A stretch of 35,159 nt of DNA, from positions 1 through 35,159 of IMG/VR virus record IMGVR_UViG_3300026518_000537; one strand, given 5' to 3'. A program made the position numbers and the translations under genes. The notes beneath the pieces were generated by a model that made no database searches, was not told the origin of the DNA, and saw nothing but the letters and a program-made list of their open reading frames with translations. The DNA comes from a virus. Shown here one piece after another: positions 14,337-20,833 of this stretch; position 1 is the first letter of the stretch, and every line of letters begins with the position of its first letter.

Positions 14337-14909
14337 ATGGTTACAAGACAAAAAAAATCTACCATTTCCTCCAACTCCTCCGCCTCCAAAAAAGTAGCTC
14401 TGGAAAGAGGTTGGTGGAAAATTGAGTTTGATGCAGATAGGCTTCAACTTTATAACAAAACTCGTTATAATTTCTTTATAAGGTTAAGAAAGTTTATATC
14501 TTTCGTTTCGCTGCTTTTCTCATCATCTACAATATATTCTTTTTTTAGTGATAGTTCGCAATATTTTGTTGCAGTATTTGGAATTGTAATGGTTGCTATA
14601 TTTATATTTGATATTGTCTTTGATTTATCTGAGAGAGCTGCAAAACATTACGATTTGTATAAGCGTTCACATGCTTTATTGGTTAAAATAGAGCTGTTAG
14701 AATCTAAAGACTCTAAGCTATTAAATAAGTATAAAAAAGATTTTAAATCTATAGAAGTTGAGGAGCCTCAAATATATAGAGCTTTAGGTGTCTGTTGTCA
14801 TAATCAAGTGGTGGAATCTAGGGGTTTAGATGAAAAATACCGTTATAAAATGACAATAGCTCAGAAGCTTTTTATGAATGTATATTCCTATCCTCATTTA
14901 AAATTTTAA
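14337..14909 (+). CDS. Two-TM protein resembling SLATT effector domain
   Basis: A 190-residue protein with a basic, Ser-rich N-terminus, then LYNKTRYNFFIRLRK. Two transmembrane helices follow at about 50-70 (FISFVSLLFSSSTIYSFF) and 75-97 (FVAVFGIVMVAIFIFDIVF), then SERAAKHYDLYKRSHALLVKIELLES and a long charged cytoplasmic tail. This is the arrangement of SLATT domains: paired TM helices followed by a helix with Ala/His/Tyr. They are predicted pore-forming effectors linked with nucleotide signalling and phage defence. A superinfection-exclusion or abortive role in the lysogen is inferred. No cyclase or sensor gene adjoins it, so the match is structural only. It lies 10 bases from the stop of the convergent repressor gene. 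Confidence 0.5.
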   Translation: MVTRQKKSTISSNSSASKKVALERGWWKIEFDADRLQLYNKTRYNFFIRLRKFISFVSLLFSSSTIYSFFSDSSQYFVAVFGIVMVAIFIFDIVFDLSERAAKHYDLYKRSHALLVKIELLESKDSKLLNKYKKDFKSIEVEEPQIYRALGVCCHNQVVESRGLDEKYRYKMTIAQKLFMNVYSYPHLKF

Positions 14910-14919
14910 AGCCTCTTTT

Positions 14920-15234
14920 TTATTCGTCTTTAATTATATTCTTGATTCCTTCTTTTATTTCCTTTCCTCTCATTCCTATAGCTTCATAATCGCTATCTTT
15001 TCCTTGGTAGAGTAGGTAGCTTTCATCTACATCTAATATCTCTGCAATGGCTTTGATTCTTGCTAAATTTAGGCTCTGAACTCTTCCATTTTCTATTTTA
15101 TGAAGACCTGAAACTGAGCATCTTATTTCTGGTTTGTATTTTTCTAGAGCCTCACTAAGTGAGTTCAAAGTGTGGCCATTTTCTATCCTGGCTTTTCTGA
15201 TTTTTGCCCCCACAATAGATACTTCGTTGCTCAT
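14920..15234 (-). CDS. XRE-family repressor candidate (phage switch)
   Basis: A 104-residue protein with an XRE domain at 8-78: VGAKIRKARIENGHTLNSLSEALEKYK, CSVSGLHKIENGRVQSLNLARIKAIAEILDVDESYLL, followed by a short helical tail. It is the only minus-strand gene between 12.87 and 21.25 kb and is divergent from the recombination/integration operon, the usual place for a CI- or C-like repressor. Its upstream region (15235-15400) holds motifs like the 20-bp repeats at 15644-15703, and a TACACC/GGTGTA inverted repeat. It lacks a peptidase domain, so induction would not be by LexA-type self-cleavage. Confidence 0.78.
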   Translation of the reverse strand: MSNEVSIVGAKIRKARIENGHTLNSLSEALEKYKPEIRCSVSGLHKIENGRVQSLNLARIKAIAEILDVDESYLLYQGKDSDYEAIGMRGKEIKEGIKNIIKDE

Positions 15235-15254
15235 GAAATTTATATATATTTAAA

Positions 15255-15400
15255 TTTTAATGATAACATCTTTTAATAGTACTTGATAGTTTTTAACAAC
15301 ATTTTCTCGAGTTTACCTGCTTTTTTCTACCCCTAGTAAAAAAATACACCTTATTTTATGCTATTGGTGTAAATATACACTTCGTGGGTTGAGATTAAGA
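15255..15400. promoter_or_regulatory. Divergent control region next to the repressor
   Basis: Degenerate versions of the downstream 20-bp repeat occur at about 15255-15277 (TTTTAATGATAACATC) and 15289-15307 (TTTTTAACAACATTTTC). Further right TACACC (15345-15350) and GGTGTA (15366-15371) are inverted arms, followed by TGTAAATATACA (15368-15379), another inverted motif. These are probably repressor sites between the leftward repressor and rightward genes. Exact promoters are not decided. Confidence 0.5.
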
Positions 15401-15449
15401 TAGAGGCGGTTAATAATTCACGCATCTTTTTAACTCATTAGAGGTCTTT

Positions 15450-15620
15450 ATGAACAACTATGATAATAAAAGGGTAAGGGAGTTGGCGGAAAGCTTTTTT
15501 GATAAAAGCGATTTAAGTAGGAAAACTAACTTTGAAATGGGTTATAGTTTTTTTTCCAAGTTAATCAAGTACCATTTTGCAGTGACATCATTCATGATTG
15601 TCCTTCTTTATATTAAGTAA
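15450..15620 (+). CDS. Small single-TM protein (56 residues)
   Basis: Short frame MNNYDNKRVRELAESFF... with a hydrophilic N-terminal 38 residues and a C-terminal hydrophobic segment (YHFAVTSFMIVLLYIK) that may anchor it in the membrane. GAGG lies 5-8 bases before the ATG, a good ribosome site. It is the first rightward gene after the repressor and lies before the main early promoter, so it may be expressed differently, for example in the lysogen. Family unknown. Confidence 0.55.
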   Translation: MNNYDNKRVRELAESFFDKSDLSRKTNFEMGYSFFSKLIKYHFAVTSFMIVLLYIK

Positions 15621-15643
15621 TTGTATCGTCTAAATCGTTAATT

Positions 15644-15703
15644 TTTTGATAACGTTTTGAGCATTTTAATAACATTTTGAATGTTTTAATAAAGATTTGA
15701 CAT
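15644..15703. repeat. Three tandem 20-bp repeats, operator array
   Basis: Direct repeats at 15644-15663, 15664-15683 and 15684-15703; the middle copy reads TTTTAATAACATTTTGAATG and the others match it at most positions. The third copy includes the -35 hexamer of the early promoter. Tandem sites on one face of the helix (about two turns) upstream of a strong promoter suggest cooperative binding by a repressor or activator. Confidence 0.75.
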
Positions 15704-15725
15704 TTTATATTACTCAATATATGAT
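15697..15725 (+). promoter_or_regulatory. Near-consensus sigma-70 early promoter
   Basis: TTGACA at 15697-15702, 17-base spacer, TATGAT at 15720-15725. It overlaps the repeat array and lies 53 bases before the first gene of the exonuclease/RecT/SSB/integrase operon. This is the best-matched promoter I see in the window. Confidence 0.75.
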
Positions 15726-15777
15726 TAAAGTTAGTAGTTACATTATCTACTAATTAACCAACTATTAGCGTAGTATT

Positions 15778-15939
15778 ATGATAAAAACTAAAACCCTTGA
15801 GGCCACATTTGTGGCACTCACAAGCTTACTTCTAGTAATGGCAGTAGGTTATGCATTTGAAAAAGATGCACAATATGTAGAAAAAGAGGAATCTTGCTAC
15901 ATAGATTTCGGTAAACCTTGTGATCAAGTTAGAGGTTAA
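15778..15939 (+). CDS. Small membrane-anchored or secreted early protein (53 residues)
   Basis: Short frame MIKTKTLEATFVALTSLLLVMAVGYAFEKDAQ... with an N-terminal hydrophobic segment at about 8-27, followed by an acidic outer part containing two cysteines (ESCYIDFGKPCDQV). It could be a signal-anchored periplasmic peptide with one disulphide. It is the first gene after the early promoter, and the next ATG follows its stop after one base. Function unknown; phage products of this kind often act at the host envelope. Confidence 0.55.
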   Translation: MIKTKTLEATFVALTSLLLVMAVGYAFEKDAQYVEKEESCYIDFGKPCDQVRG

Positions 15940-15940
15940 C

Positions 15941-16138
15941 ATGAAAACAGGAATATACGAAATATACCAATTTTTGAAATTTAACCACGAAATTTCTCAA
16001 ATAAAAAAATTACCTAAGTCTCTAAGATCATTTAGATATAAAAGGCTGATAGAAATAACTCCTAAAAATATCTTAAATCTTAGATCTCACTTTAGAAAAG
16101 GTACTTTATTAACTAATAATAGAGGTAGCCATGCTTAG
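15941..16138 (+). CDS. Small basic hypothetical protein (65 residues)
   Basis: I use ATG 15941 (MKTGIYEIYQFLKFNHEI...), preceded by AGAGG at 15931-15935. A TTG at 15920 would extend it by seven codons but overlaps the upstream gene. The protein is rich in Lys and Arg (LPKSLRSFRYKRLIE, NLRSHFRKG) and probably helical. Its end overlaps the next start by 8 bases. No family recognised; nucleic-acid binding is possible from charge alone. Confidence 0.55.
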   Translation: MKTGIYEIYQFLKFNHEISQIKKLPKSLRSFRYKRLIEITPKNILNLRSHFRKGTLLTNNRGSHA

Positions 16139-16406
16139 TGATATAATGAACGATATTATGTTATGTAGTAAGACTTTAGATAGGCTGTATTACTTACATA
16201 AAAAGGATATGGGAGATGTTGTTGATAAAATCAATGATCTTCACGCAGACTATCCACAAAGCAACCTTCTAGCAGAAAGAGTAAAGTATATATTAGATAA
16301 AGTCTTTGATGATCTTGATGAGTTAAGAACTGAACTAGATGAAGAGTTTCAGCCTTCTCATGAAGAGTTAGAGCGCATAGCTTACCATAACTCAATTGCG
16401 GTATAG
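16131..16406 (+). CDS. Small acidic helical early protein
   Basis: A 91-residue protein, MLSDIMNDIMLCSKTLDRLYYLHKKDMGDVVDK... with acidic helix VFDDLDELRTELDEEFQPSHEELERI. No recognised family. It overlaps the preceding basic 65-residue gene by 8 bases and ends 2 bases before the exonuclease start, so it is translated as part of the recombination operon. An acidic partner for a neighbouring basic protein, or a DNA-mimic inhibitor, are possibilities with no direct support. Confidence 0.6.
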   Translation: MLSDIMNDIMLCSKTLDRLYYLHKKDMGDVVDKINDLHADYPQSNLLAERVKYILDKVFDDLDELRTELDEEFQPSHEELERIAYHNSIAV

Positions 16407-16408
16407 AT

Positions 16409-17227
16409 ATGGCTTTAAAAGAAGGTGTATACATGAACTTATCTAACGCAGAATATCACGCAGACCCAGCTCTTGGGTCTACGTCCATAAAGCGTTTGTT
16501 AGAAAGCCCTTTGCAATATTGGTATAACTCACCATTTAACACTAATAAGGAGTCTATAAAAGAGAGTGCAGCGATGAAAGTTGGAACTGCTGTTCACACT
16601 GCTATTTTAGAGCCTGAAAAGTTTAAAGAGGAATATTCAATAAACAGAAAGGTTAAATCTTCAACTAAGTCAGGAATTCTAGGTAGAGAACAGTTTCTAA
16701 CTGTGAAAAGAATTAGAGACTTAATTAGAAGGTCTGAGTTTTCTCAGTTCTTTACAGATGGAGTAGCAGAAGCTTCTGTTATTTGGAAAGATGAAGAAAC
16801 TGGCATTTCTTGTAAGGCACGCTTTGATTATCTATTAAAGGCTAACATAATAATCGATTTAAAAACCATTGGTTTAGAGACTCTTTCATATAAGGAGTTA
16901 ATCAACGAGATATTTTCGCACAAAAGAAAATATTATGTTCAAGCTGCAGTTTATATCGAAGCTTTAAGAAACCTAAAGAAAATTAAAGGTATTAAGTCTG
17001 GTAGTGAAGAGTTCTTTTTCTTCTTCGTGACTAAAACGGAGCCTTTAGACTTTCAATTAGTCAAAATAGAGCAGGATATAATCGATCTAGGCATAGATGA
17101 GTTTAGGAAAGCTTTATCAATATATAAAAACTCTTTTGAAGAATACGGGCCTAAAGAGTGGAGGCCATCAAAAGAAGTAGAATCATTAACACTAAGCGAT
17201 GCACCAGCATGGTTTAACTATTATTAA
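16409..17227 (+). CDS. PD-(D/E)XK exonuclease, RecE/DUF3799-like
   Basis: A 272-residue protein. The N-terminal NAEYHADPALGSTSIKRLLESPLQYW and MKVGTAVHTAILEPEKF are the start of the phage YqaJ/RecE-like (DUF3799) exonuclease pattern. The catalytic core is CKARFDYLLKANIIIDLKT with the D-x-K (D-L-K) and YYVQAAVYIEAL carrying the QxxxY motif. It would degrade one strand of linear DNA ends for RecT to anneal. It is directly upstream of recT, as expected. Two ATGs are possible (16409 and 16433); the first gives better spacing after the previous gene. Confidence 0.88.
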   Translation: MALKEGVYMNLSNAEYHADPALGSTSIKRLLESPLQYWYNSPFNTNKESIKESAAMKVGTAVHTAILEPEKFKEEYSINRKVKSSTKSGILGREQFLTVKRIRDLIRRSEFSQFFTDGVAEASVIWKDEETGISCKARFDYLLKANIIIDLKTIGLETLSYKELINEIFSHKRKYYVQAAVYIEALRNLKKIKGIKSGSEEFFFFFVTKTEPLDFQLVKIEQDIIDLGIDEFRKALSIYKNSFEEYGPKEWRPSKEVESLTLSDAPAWFNYY

Positions 17228-17241
17228 CACAGGTAAATAAA

Positions 17242-17967
17242 ATGGAAAATAACAATAACGAAAACAATATTAAACAATACGAAATTGATAAGAAATATCA
17301 GATGATGCAGAGCGTTTCTGAGAAGAAAATGGAAATGTCATCAATGGTAAAAGTTGGTGACACTGACTTAGCCAGCATTTCACTTCTAGCAGATAAATTT
17401 ACTAAAGCCGGTGATTTGGTGCCAAAAGAGTATCAAGGTCATCCAGAAAAATGCTTTGCAGCCATATATAAAGGCGCAAGCTTAGGATTAGATGCTTTTA
17501 CTGCGCTTCAAAGAATAGCAGTGGTTAATCAAAGAGCGACAATCTGGGGGGATACAGGTTTAGCCCTTGTAAGAAAATCAGGGCTGATGACAAAGTTTAA
17601 AGAAGAAATTTCAGAACATAATGGAAAGCTAACGGCGACTTGTACGGTTAGAAGAGCTGAGGAAGATGAACACACTGAAGTGTTCTCTCAGGAAGATGCG
17701 GAAAGAGCTGGTCTTTGGAACCGTAATGTTTGGAAAACTCATCCTAAAAGAATGTTAAAGTATAAAGCAAGAGCATTCGCTCTAAGAGATATATTTCCAG
17801 ATATATTAGATGGTCTTCATTTTAAAGAGGAGATGGAAGGCGAGTCAGTCACACCTAGACCTGGTTCAGTATCAGATGTTACGCCTCAGAAAACGGTCGT
17901 AGTTAAGGAAATACTAGATGTAGAAGATCAAACAAGAGAATTATTTAGTGAGGTAAAAGATGCATAA
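17242..17967 (+). CDS. recT: RecT-family single-strand annealing protein
   Basis: A 241-residue protein: LADKFTKAGDLVPKEYQGHPEKCFAAIYKGASLGLDAFTALQRIAVVN at about 50-95, AGLWNRNVWKTHPKRMLKYKARAFALRDIFPDIL at about 152-185, then an acidic tail. These are the hallmark regions of RecT annealases. Together with the upstream exonuclease and downstream SSB it makes a complete phage recombination module for genome circularisation, concatemer formation or repair. AGG lies before the ATG. The 3' end overlaps the next gene by 8 bases. Confidence 0.93.
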   Translation: MENNNNENNIKQYEIDKKYQMMQSVSEKKMEMSSMVKVGDTDLASISLLADKFTKAGDLVPKEYQGHPEKCFAAIYKGASLGLDAFTALQRIAVVNQRATIWGDTGLALVRKSGLMTKFKEEISEHNGKLTATCTVRRAEEDEHTEVFSQEDAERAGLWNRNVWKTHPKRMLKYKARAFALRDIFPDILDGLHFKEEMEGESVTPRPGSVSDVTPQKTVVVKEILDVEDQTRELFSEVKDA

Positions 17968-18403
17968 TTACGATATTTATAAAACAAGAATGGAAGTTTT
18001 AGATTGGTTTGAGAAAGACATGTTACAATCTAAAGCATTAGATACAGCTTTTTATGCTAAAGAAGATGACATGGTTATAGCGTGCATGATGCAAGCTGTT
18101 GCTGATAAAAAGCTGGAATATGCTAAGCAATGTTCTGATGATATTACTAATTCATATAAAGAATTATATCAAAAGAACACGGAAACTCAGCAGTCGGTAG
18201 GAATCGTTGTAAATCTAAAGAACTCAATTAAAGCTCTATTAGATTTTCATGATGAGATTACTTCTGAAGAAAGAAAGGATTGCCTTAGCCAAATCATCGA
18301 CAAGGCTAATGTTTTTATTAATAGCAAATACCAATCTGAAAATTATTCAGACAATGTCATTCCCTTAATAAAAGAAACTAACACACAACAAGCTGCAATA
18401 TAA
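17960..18403 (+). CDS. Hypothetical recombination-operon protein
   Basis: A 147-residue mostly helical protein, MHNYDIYKTRMEVLDWFEKDMLQSKA..., with VIACMMQAVADKKLEYAKQC in the middle and an acidic C-terminal half. No motif recognised, no membrane segment. It is tightly coupled to recT (8-base overlap) and followed after one base by the MerR-like HTH gene, so it is a true member of the operon. A partner of RecT or SSB is a reasonable guess from context only. Confidence 0.6.
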   Translation: MHNYDIYKTRMEVLDWFEKDMLQSKALDTAFYAKEDDMVIACMMQAVADKKLEYAKQCSDDITNSYKELYQKNTETQQSVGIVVNLKNSIKALLDFHDEITSEERKDCLSQIIDKANVFINSKYQSENYSDNVIPLIKETNTQQAAI

Positions 18404-18404
18404 A

Positions 18405-18605
18405 ATGATAGATAATTTAATAAGTAGAAAAGAGGCTATGCAAATGCTTAAAATTTCTAGCCCTAACACGTTTCAGTCAATTAGAGATGAATTGAAGCCT
18501 GTTATGATAGGAAAAAGAATGAAGTTCAGTGTTGAACATATTAAGTCATACATAGAAGCAAAAGTAATTAACACAGAAGAGGAAAAAAATGTCATCAGTA
18601 AATAA
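18405..18605 (+). CDS. MerR-like (HTH_17/excisionase family) small protein
   Basis: A 66-residue protein, LISRKEAMQMLKISSPNTFQSIRDELKPVMIGKRMKFSVEHIKSYIEAK. It has the pattern of the winged HTH_17/excisionase family: 'isrkEAaelLgis..tl..l...l.pv.iGkr.rf....i..yie'. Proteins like this are either excisionases bending DNA at attP or small operon regulators. It lies two genes before integrase. It ends 17 bases inside the SSB gene. Good candidate for Xis, together with the 111-residue gene at 19065. Confidence 0.72.
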   Translation: MIDNLISRKEAMQMLKISSPNTFQSIRDELKPVMIGKRMKFSVEHIKSYIEAKVINTEEEKNVISK

Positions 18606-19044
18606 AGTAATATTAATAGGTAATTTAGGAAAAGACCCAGAAATAAGATCTACTCAAGATGGTAGAGAGATCGCTAACTTTACTCTTGCAACTAGTGAGT
18701 CCTGGAAAGACAAATTGAGTGGAGAGTCTAAAGAGAAAACAGAGTGGCATAAGATAGTAGTCTTTCAGGCTGGCCTAGTTGATATAGTGAAGAAATATAT
18801 CAAAAAAGGATCTAAATTATTTGTTGAGGGAAGTCTGCAAACAAGAAAGTGGCAAGATAAATCTGGTGTTGAGAAATACACAACAGAAGTGGTTATACAA
18901 GGTTTTAATGGTAAGATTGAAATGCTTGGAGGAAAAGCGCAAGCGCAAAATGTAGAGCAAGCAGAAAATTCTACATCTGACTGCAAAGCTGAAGACTATG
19001 CAGAAGCTACCCAAAGTGTAGGCAGCGATGAAATACCATTCTAA
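18589..19044 (+). CDS. ssb: Single-stranded DNA-binding protein
   Basis: A 151-residue protein. The OB fold starts SVNKVILIGNLGKDPEIRSTQDGREIANFTLATS and continues EKTEWHKIVVF, YIKKGSKLFVEGSLQTRKWQD. A Gln/Ser/Ala-rich linker follows and the C-terminal tip is SDEIPF, close to the canonical DDDIPF that recruits partner proteins. It is complete. In this operon it protects ssDNA during phage replication and RecT recombination. The ATG overlaps the upstream MerR-like gene by 17 bases and has GAGGAAAAA as ribosome site. Confidence 0.95.
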   Translation: MSSVNKVILIGNLGKDPEIRSTQDGREIANFTLATSESWKDKLSGESKEKTEWHKIVVFQAGLVDIVKKYIKKGSKLFVEGSLQTRKWQDKSGVEKYTTEVVIQGFNGKIEMLGGKAQAQNVEQAENSTSDCKAEDYAEATQSVGSDEIPF

Positions 19045-19064
19045 TAATTTAACTAGGGTTAAAC

Positions 19065-19400
19065 ATGGAACAAGAAGTTAAAACGATATCAAAAAGGTTA
19101 GAGCCAAAACAAGCTCTAGAGTATGTGATTAATAATTATGGTTACACTAAAACATGGTTCTACGATCATATATCTAAAATTAAAAGGGGAGGGAGATACA
19201 ACCCAGTATTAATAGATAAATACATTGAACAATATGAGGACCAATCATGGCAACAATCTACAAAAGAACAGATGGTAAAAGCAAGAACTGGTGGTGTTAC
19301 TTTTCAATCAAAAACCCGAAAACAAAGAAAACCACAAAGTTCCAACAAAGTACTGGAACAAGTGACAAATATGCTGCGCAACAGTTCGCAAACCTCTTAG
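19065..19400 (+). CDS. Small protein overlapping integrase by 154 bases, HTH/Xis-like N-terminus
   Basis: A 111-residue frame: N-terminal half KQALEYVINNYGYTKTWFYDHISKIKRGGRYNPVLIDKYIEQYEDQSW looks like a small DNA-binding HTH (pairs like 'YTKTWFYDHI' and 'L.DKYI.QY'). The C-terminal third (TKEQMVKARTGGV...) lies in the region overlapping the integrase start and reads as low-complexity basic sequence, as happens when one frame is constrained by another. AGGGTTAAAC stands before the ATG. It may be an excisionase or an integrase translation-coupling leader. Moderately sure it is translated. Confidence 0.55.
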   Translation: MEQEVKTISKRLEPKQALEYVINNYGYTKTWFYDHISKIKRGGRYNPVLIDKYIEQYEDQSWQQSTKEQMVKARTGGVTFQSKTRKQRKPQSSNKVLEQVTNMLRNSSQTS

Positions 19401-20344
19401 AAGAAGAAGAGAGAAATAAACTTTATTTTAAACGAAAAGCTAGGATCAGTCTTGGTGGTTTAATAACTGAGTACACTAAAGAGAGAGTGATTAAGCTCAG
19501 AACTAAAGATGTTTATTTAACAACGTTCGAACTTCTTTTAGCAAGTGTACCTGCTGATATTACTATAGAGGAAATAGATTCTTTAGATATTAGCAAAGTG
19601 AAAGCCAGATGCGCACATTTAGAAAGCGCATCATGGAATAGATATTTAGCTAATATTGTTGCTATGTTTAATTGGGCTAAAAATAACTATCAAGTGCCTG
19701 ATATTAATTTCTCTGTTCTGAAGGAGAAAGAGCGATCTAAGCCTATTGTATACTTTACTGGTGATCAAATAGTCAGTTTACTAAACCAATCTTTAAAAGT
19801 TCATAATGTTGATAAAAAAGACGGGTATGTTAATTATCATTTTTACAAGTTTCTTATTCTTTCATTCTTTAGTGGGCAAAGGCAGAACGAGGTTCTTAAT
19901 TTAAAAGTTGAGGATGTAGACTTTGAATTAATGGTATTAAAAATAAAGCGCACCAAATCTGGTAATGCTCATTATATACCTTTATATCCAGCTCTAAAAG
20001 AGGTGTTAGAAAAAATGATACCTGAAGCAAATAATGAAGGTTATTTAATTCATTACAGAGGGGAAAAGATATCAAGTGTCAAAAAAGCTTTTAATGTAGC
20101 TCTTGAAAAATGTGGGATTGAATTACCAAAAAACCACAAGATTCATGTTATAAGGCATACAGCAGCTACAGTAATATACTCTAAAACGAACAATATAAAC
20201 TTGGTAAAAGAAATTTTAGGTCATCAATCTATTGAAACTAGTATGATATATACTCATTTAGTCCAAAAGAATAAAATAGATGATTTGCAGATAGCTTTTA
20301 AAGATATTGAAGTAAAAAATAAAATGATAGGATTAGAGAAATGA
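19247..20344 (+). CDS. int: Tyrosine recombinase integrase
   Basis: A 365-residue protein. The N-terminal arm-binding domain starts MATIYKRTDGKSKNWWCYF. A SAM-like core-binding domain spans about 65-160. The catalytic domain carries R212 (SGQRQNEVL in place of the usual TGxRxxE), K237, H300 and R303 (HVIRH), H326 (LGHQS) and Y335 (SMIYTHL). All catalytic residues are present. The start overlaps the upstream gene by 154 bases. Immediately downstream lies a partial tRNA-Thr(GGT) that is a clear attP core, so it would integrate into the host tRNA-Thr gene. The last A of its TGA-preceding codon begins a 27-codon frame that ends in attP. Confidence 0.95.
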   Translation: MATIYKRTDGKSKNWWCYFSIKNPKTKKTTKFQQSTGTSDKYAAQQFANLLEEEERNKLYFKRKARISLGGLITEYTKERVIKLRTKDVYLTTFELLLASVPADITIEEIDSLDISKVKARCAHLESASWNRYLANIVAMFNWAKNNYQVPDINFSVLKEKERSKPIVYFTGDQIVSLLNQSLKVHNVDKKDGYVNYHFYKFLILSFFSGQRQNEVLNLKVEDVDFELMVLKIKRTKSGNAHYIPLYPALKEVLEKMIPEANNEGYLIHYRGEKISSVKKAFNVALEKCGIELPKNHKIHVIRHTAATVIYSKTNNINLVKEILGHQSIETSMIYTHLVQKNKIDDLQIAFKDIEVKNKMIGLEK

Positions 20345-20424
20345 AAAATAGACGCACAGTAGACACCATGTCAAAATGGGAGCTCTTTACGAAGTTTTAC
20401 ACCGCAGAAAATATGGTGCCGTAA
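20341..20424 (+). CDS. 27-residue frame between integrase and attP
   Basis: An ATGA overlap links the integrase stop to ATG at 20341, giving MKNRRTVDTMSKWELFTKFY..., 27 residues ending with a TAA inside the tRNA-like core. It is short, but the start overlap is typical of translational coupling. It could also be chance, since it has no recognised family and low length. Confidence 0.25.
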   Translation: MKNRRTVDTMSKWELFTKFYTAENMVP

Positions 20425-20462
20425 CCGAGAATTGAACTCGGGACCTCTTCATTACCAATGAC
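20414..20462 (-). other. attP core: 3' half of tRNA-Thr(GGT)
   Basis: Read on the minus strand: anticodon loop TTGGTAA (anticodon GGT, Thr), half anticodon stem TGAAG, variable AGGTC, T arm CCGAG-TTCAATT-CTCGG, acceptor 3' strand TTACGGC, discriminator A and CCA (20414-20416). No 5' half is present, so this is not a functional tRNA but the copy that restores the host tRNA after integration. It lies about 70 bases after the integrase stop. Confidence 0.85.
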
Positions 20463-20577
20463 ATTTCCTAAATAATAAAAAACCTCAAGAACCCCAGTTT
20501 ATCAATGTTTATAGAGTGTTTGGTTATTGAAATTTTTGTAAAAACTAAGTTCTTTTTCCATAGTTTTTGGAGCTTTA

Positions 20578-20597
20578 GTTGACATCTGGTTGACACC
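20578..20597. repeat. Direct repeat pair, candidate integrase arm-type sites
   Basis: GTTGACATC and GTTGACACC occur one helical turn apart, about 116 bases beyond the attP core. No matching -10 follows at 16-18 bases, so an arm-type site for the integrase is more likely than a promoter. Confidence 0.4.
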
Positions 20598-20637
20598 ACA
20601 AATCAAAAACTAAATTTCAAATAATGGTATAAAAAAA

Positions 20638-20709
20638 ATGACAACATTATTTATAACAGTAACAGCTTTGCTATATTTACACACAATTATTATTTCGGTT
20701 AATAGTTAA
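20638..20709 (+). CDS. Tiny hydrophobic frame (23 residues)
   Basis: ATG at 20638 starts MTTLFITVTALLYLHTIIIS..., a single hydrophobic helix. No ribosome site is visible before it. It may be a leader or small membrane peptide, or chance. Confidence 0.2.
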   Translation: MTTLFITVTALLYLHTIIISVNS

Positions 20710-20764
20710 GGTTGTTTACATCCAGAGACAAACAGCTATTCTTATAATATATCCCTTGGTAGAG

Positions 20765-20797
20765 CCCGTCACATACGAGTAGCTATAACGGGTTTTT
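20765..20797 (+). terminator. Hairpin with T run
   Basis: CCCGT (20765-20769) pairs with ACGGG (20788-20792), followed by TTTTT. The loop is 18 bases. It is GC-rich compared with its surroundings. It probably ends rightward transcription from the integrase operon, or a small RNA across 20710-20797. Confidence 0.55.
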
Positions 20798-20833
20798 ATT
20801 GAATATAGCTAAAATAATAAAATAAGGATAGGC

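Larger units (their letters stand above)
20345..20833. other. Integration region without large gene
   Basis: A 489-base stretch. It holds the 27-codon frame, the attP core, a pair of direct repeats GTTGACATC (20578-20586) and GTTGACACC (20589-20597), 11 bases apart, that may be integrase arm sites, a 23-codon hydrophobic frame (20638-20709) and a hairpin with T run (20765-20797). The rest is AT-rich with no recognised content. Confidence 0.5.

Noticed and set aside
14202-14447. Minus-strand frame of 81 residues over the terminator and SLATT-like start
   Set aside because: It covers a terminator hairpin and the start of the plus-strand gene; the GGGGVGG stretch is an antisense of Pro-like codons and has no ribosome site.
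15920-16138. TTG start at 15920 for the 65-residue gene
   Set aside because: It overlaps the upstream gene by 20 bases, while ATG 15941 has AGAGG upstream.
20414-20462. Functional tRNA-Thr
   Set aside because: Only the part from the anticodon loop to CCA is present; D arm and 5' acceptor strand are missing.
20579-20595. Pair of TTGACA as promoters
   Set aside because: No -10 element lies at proper distance after either one; arm-type integrase sites fit better.
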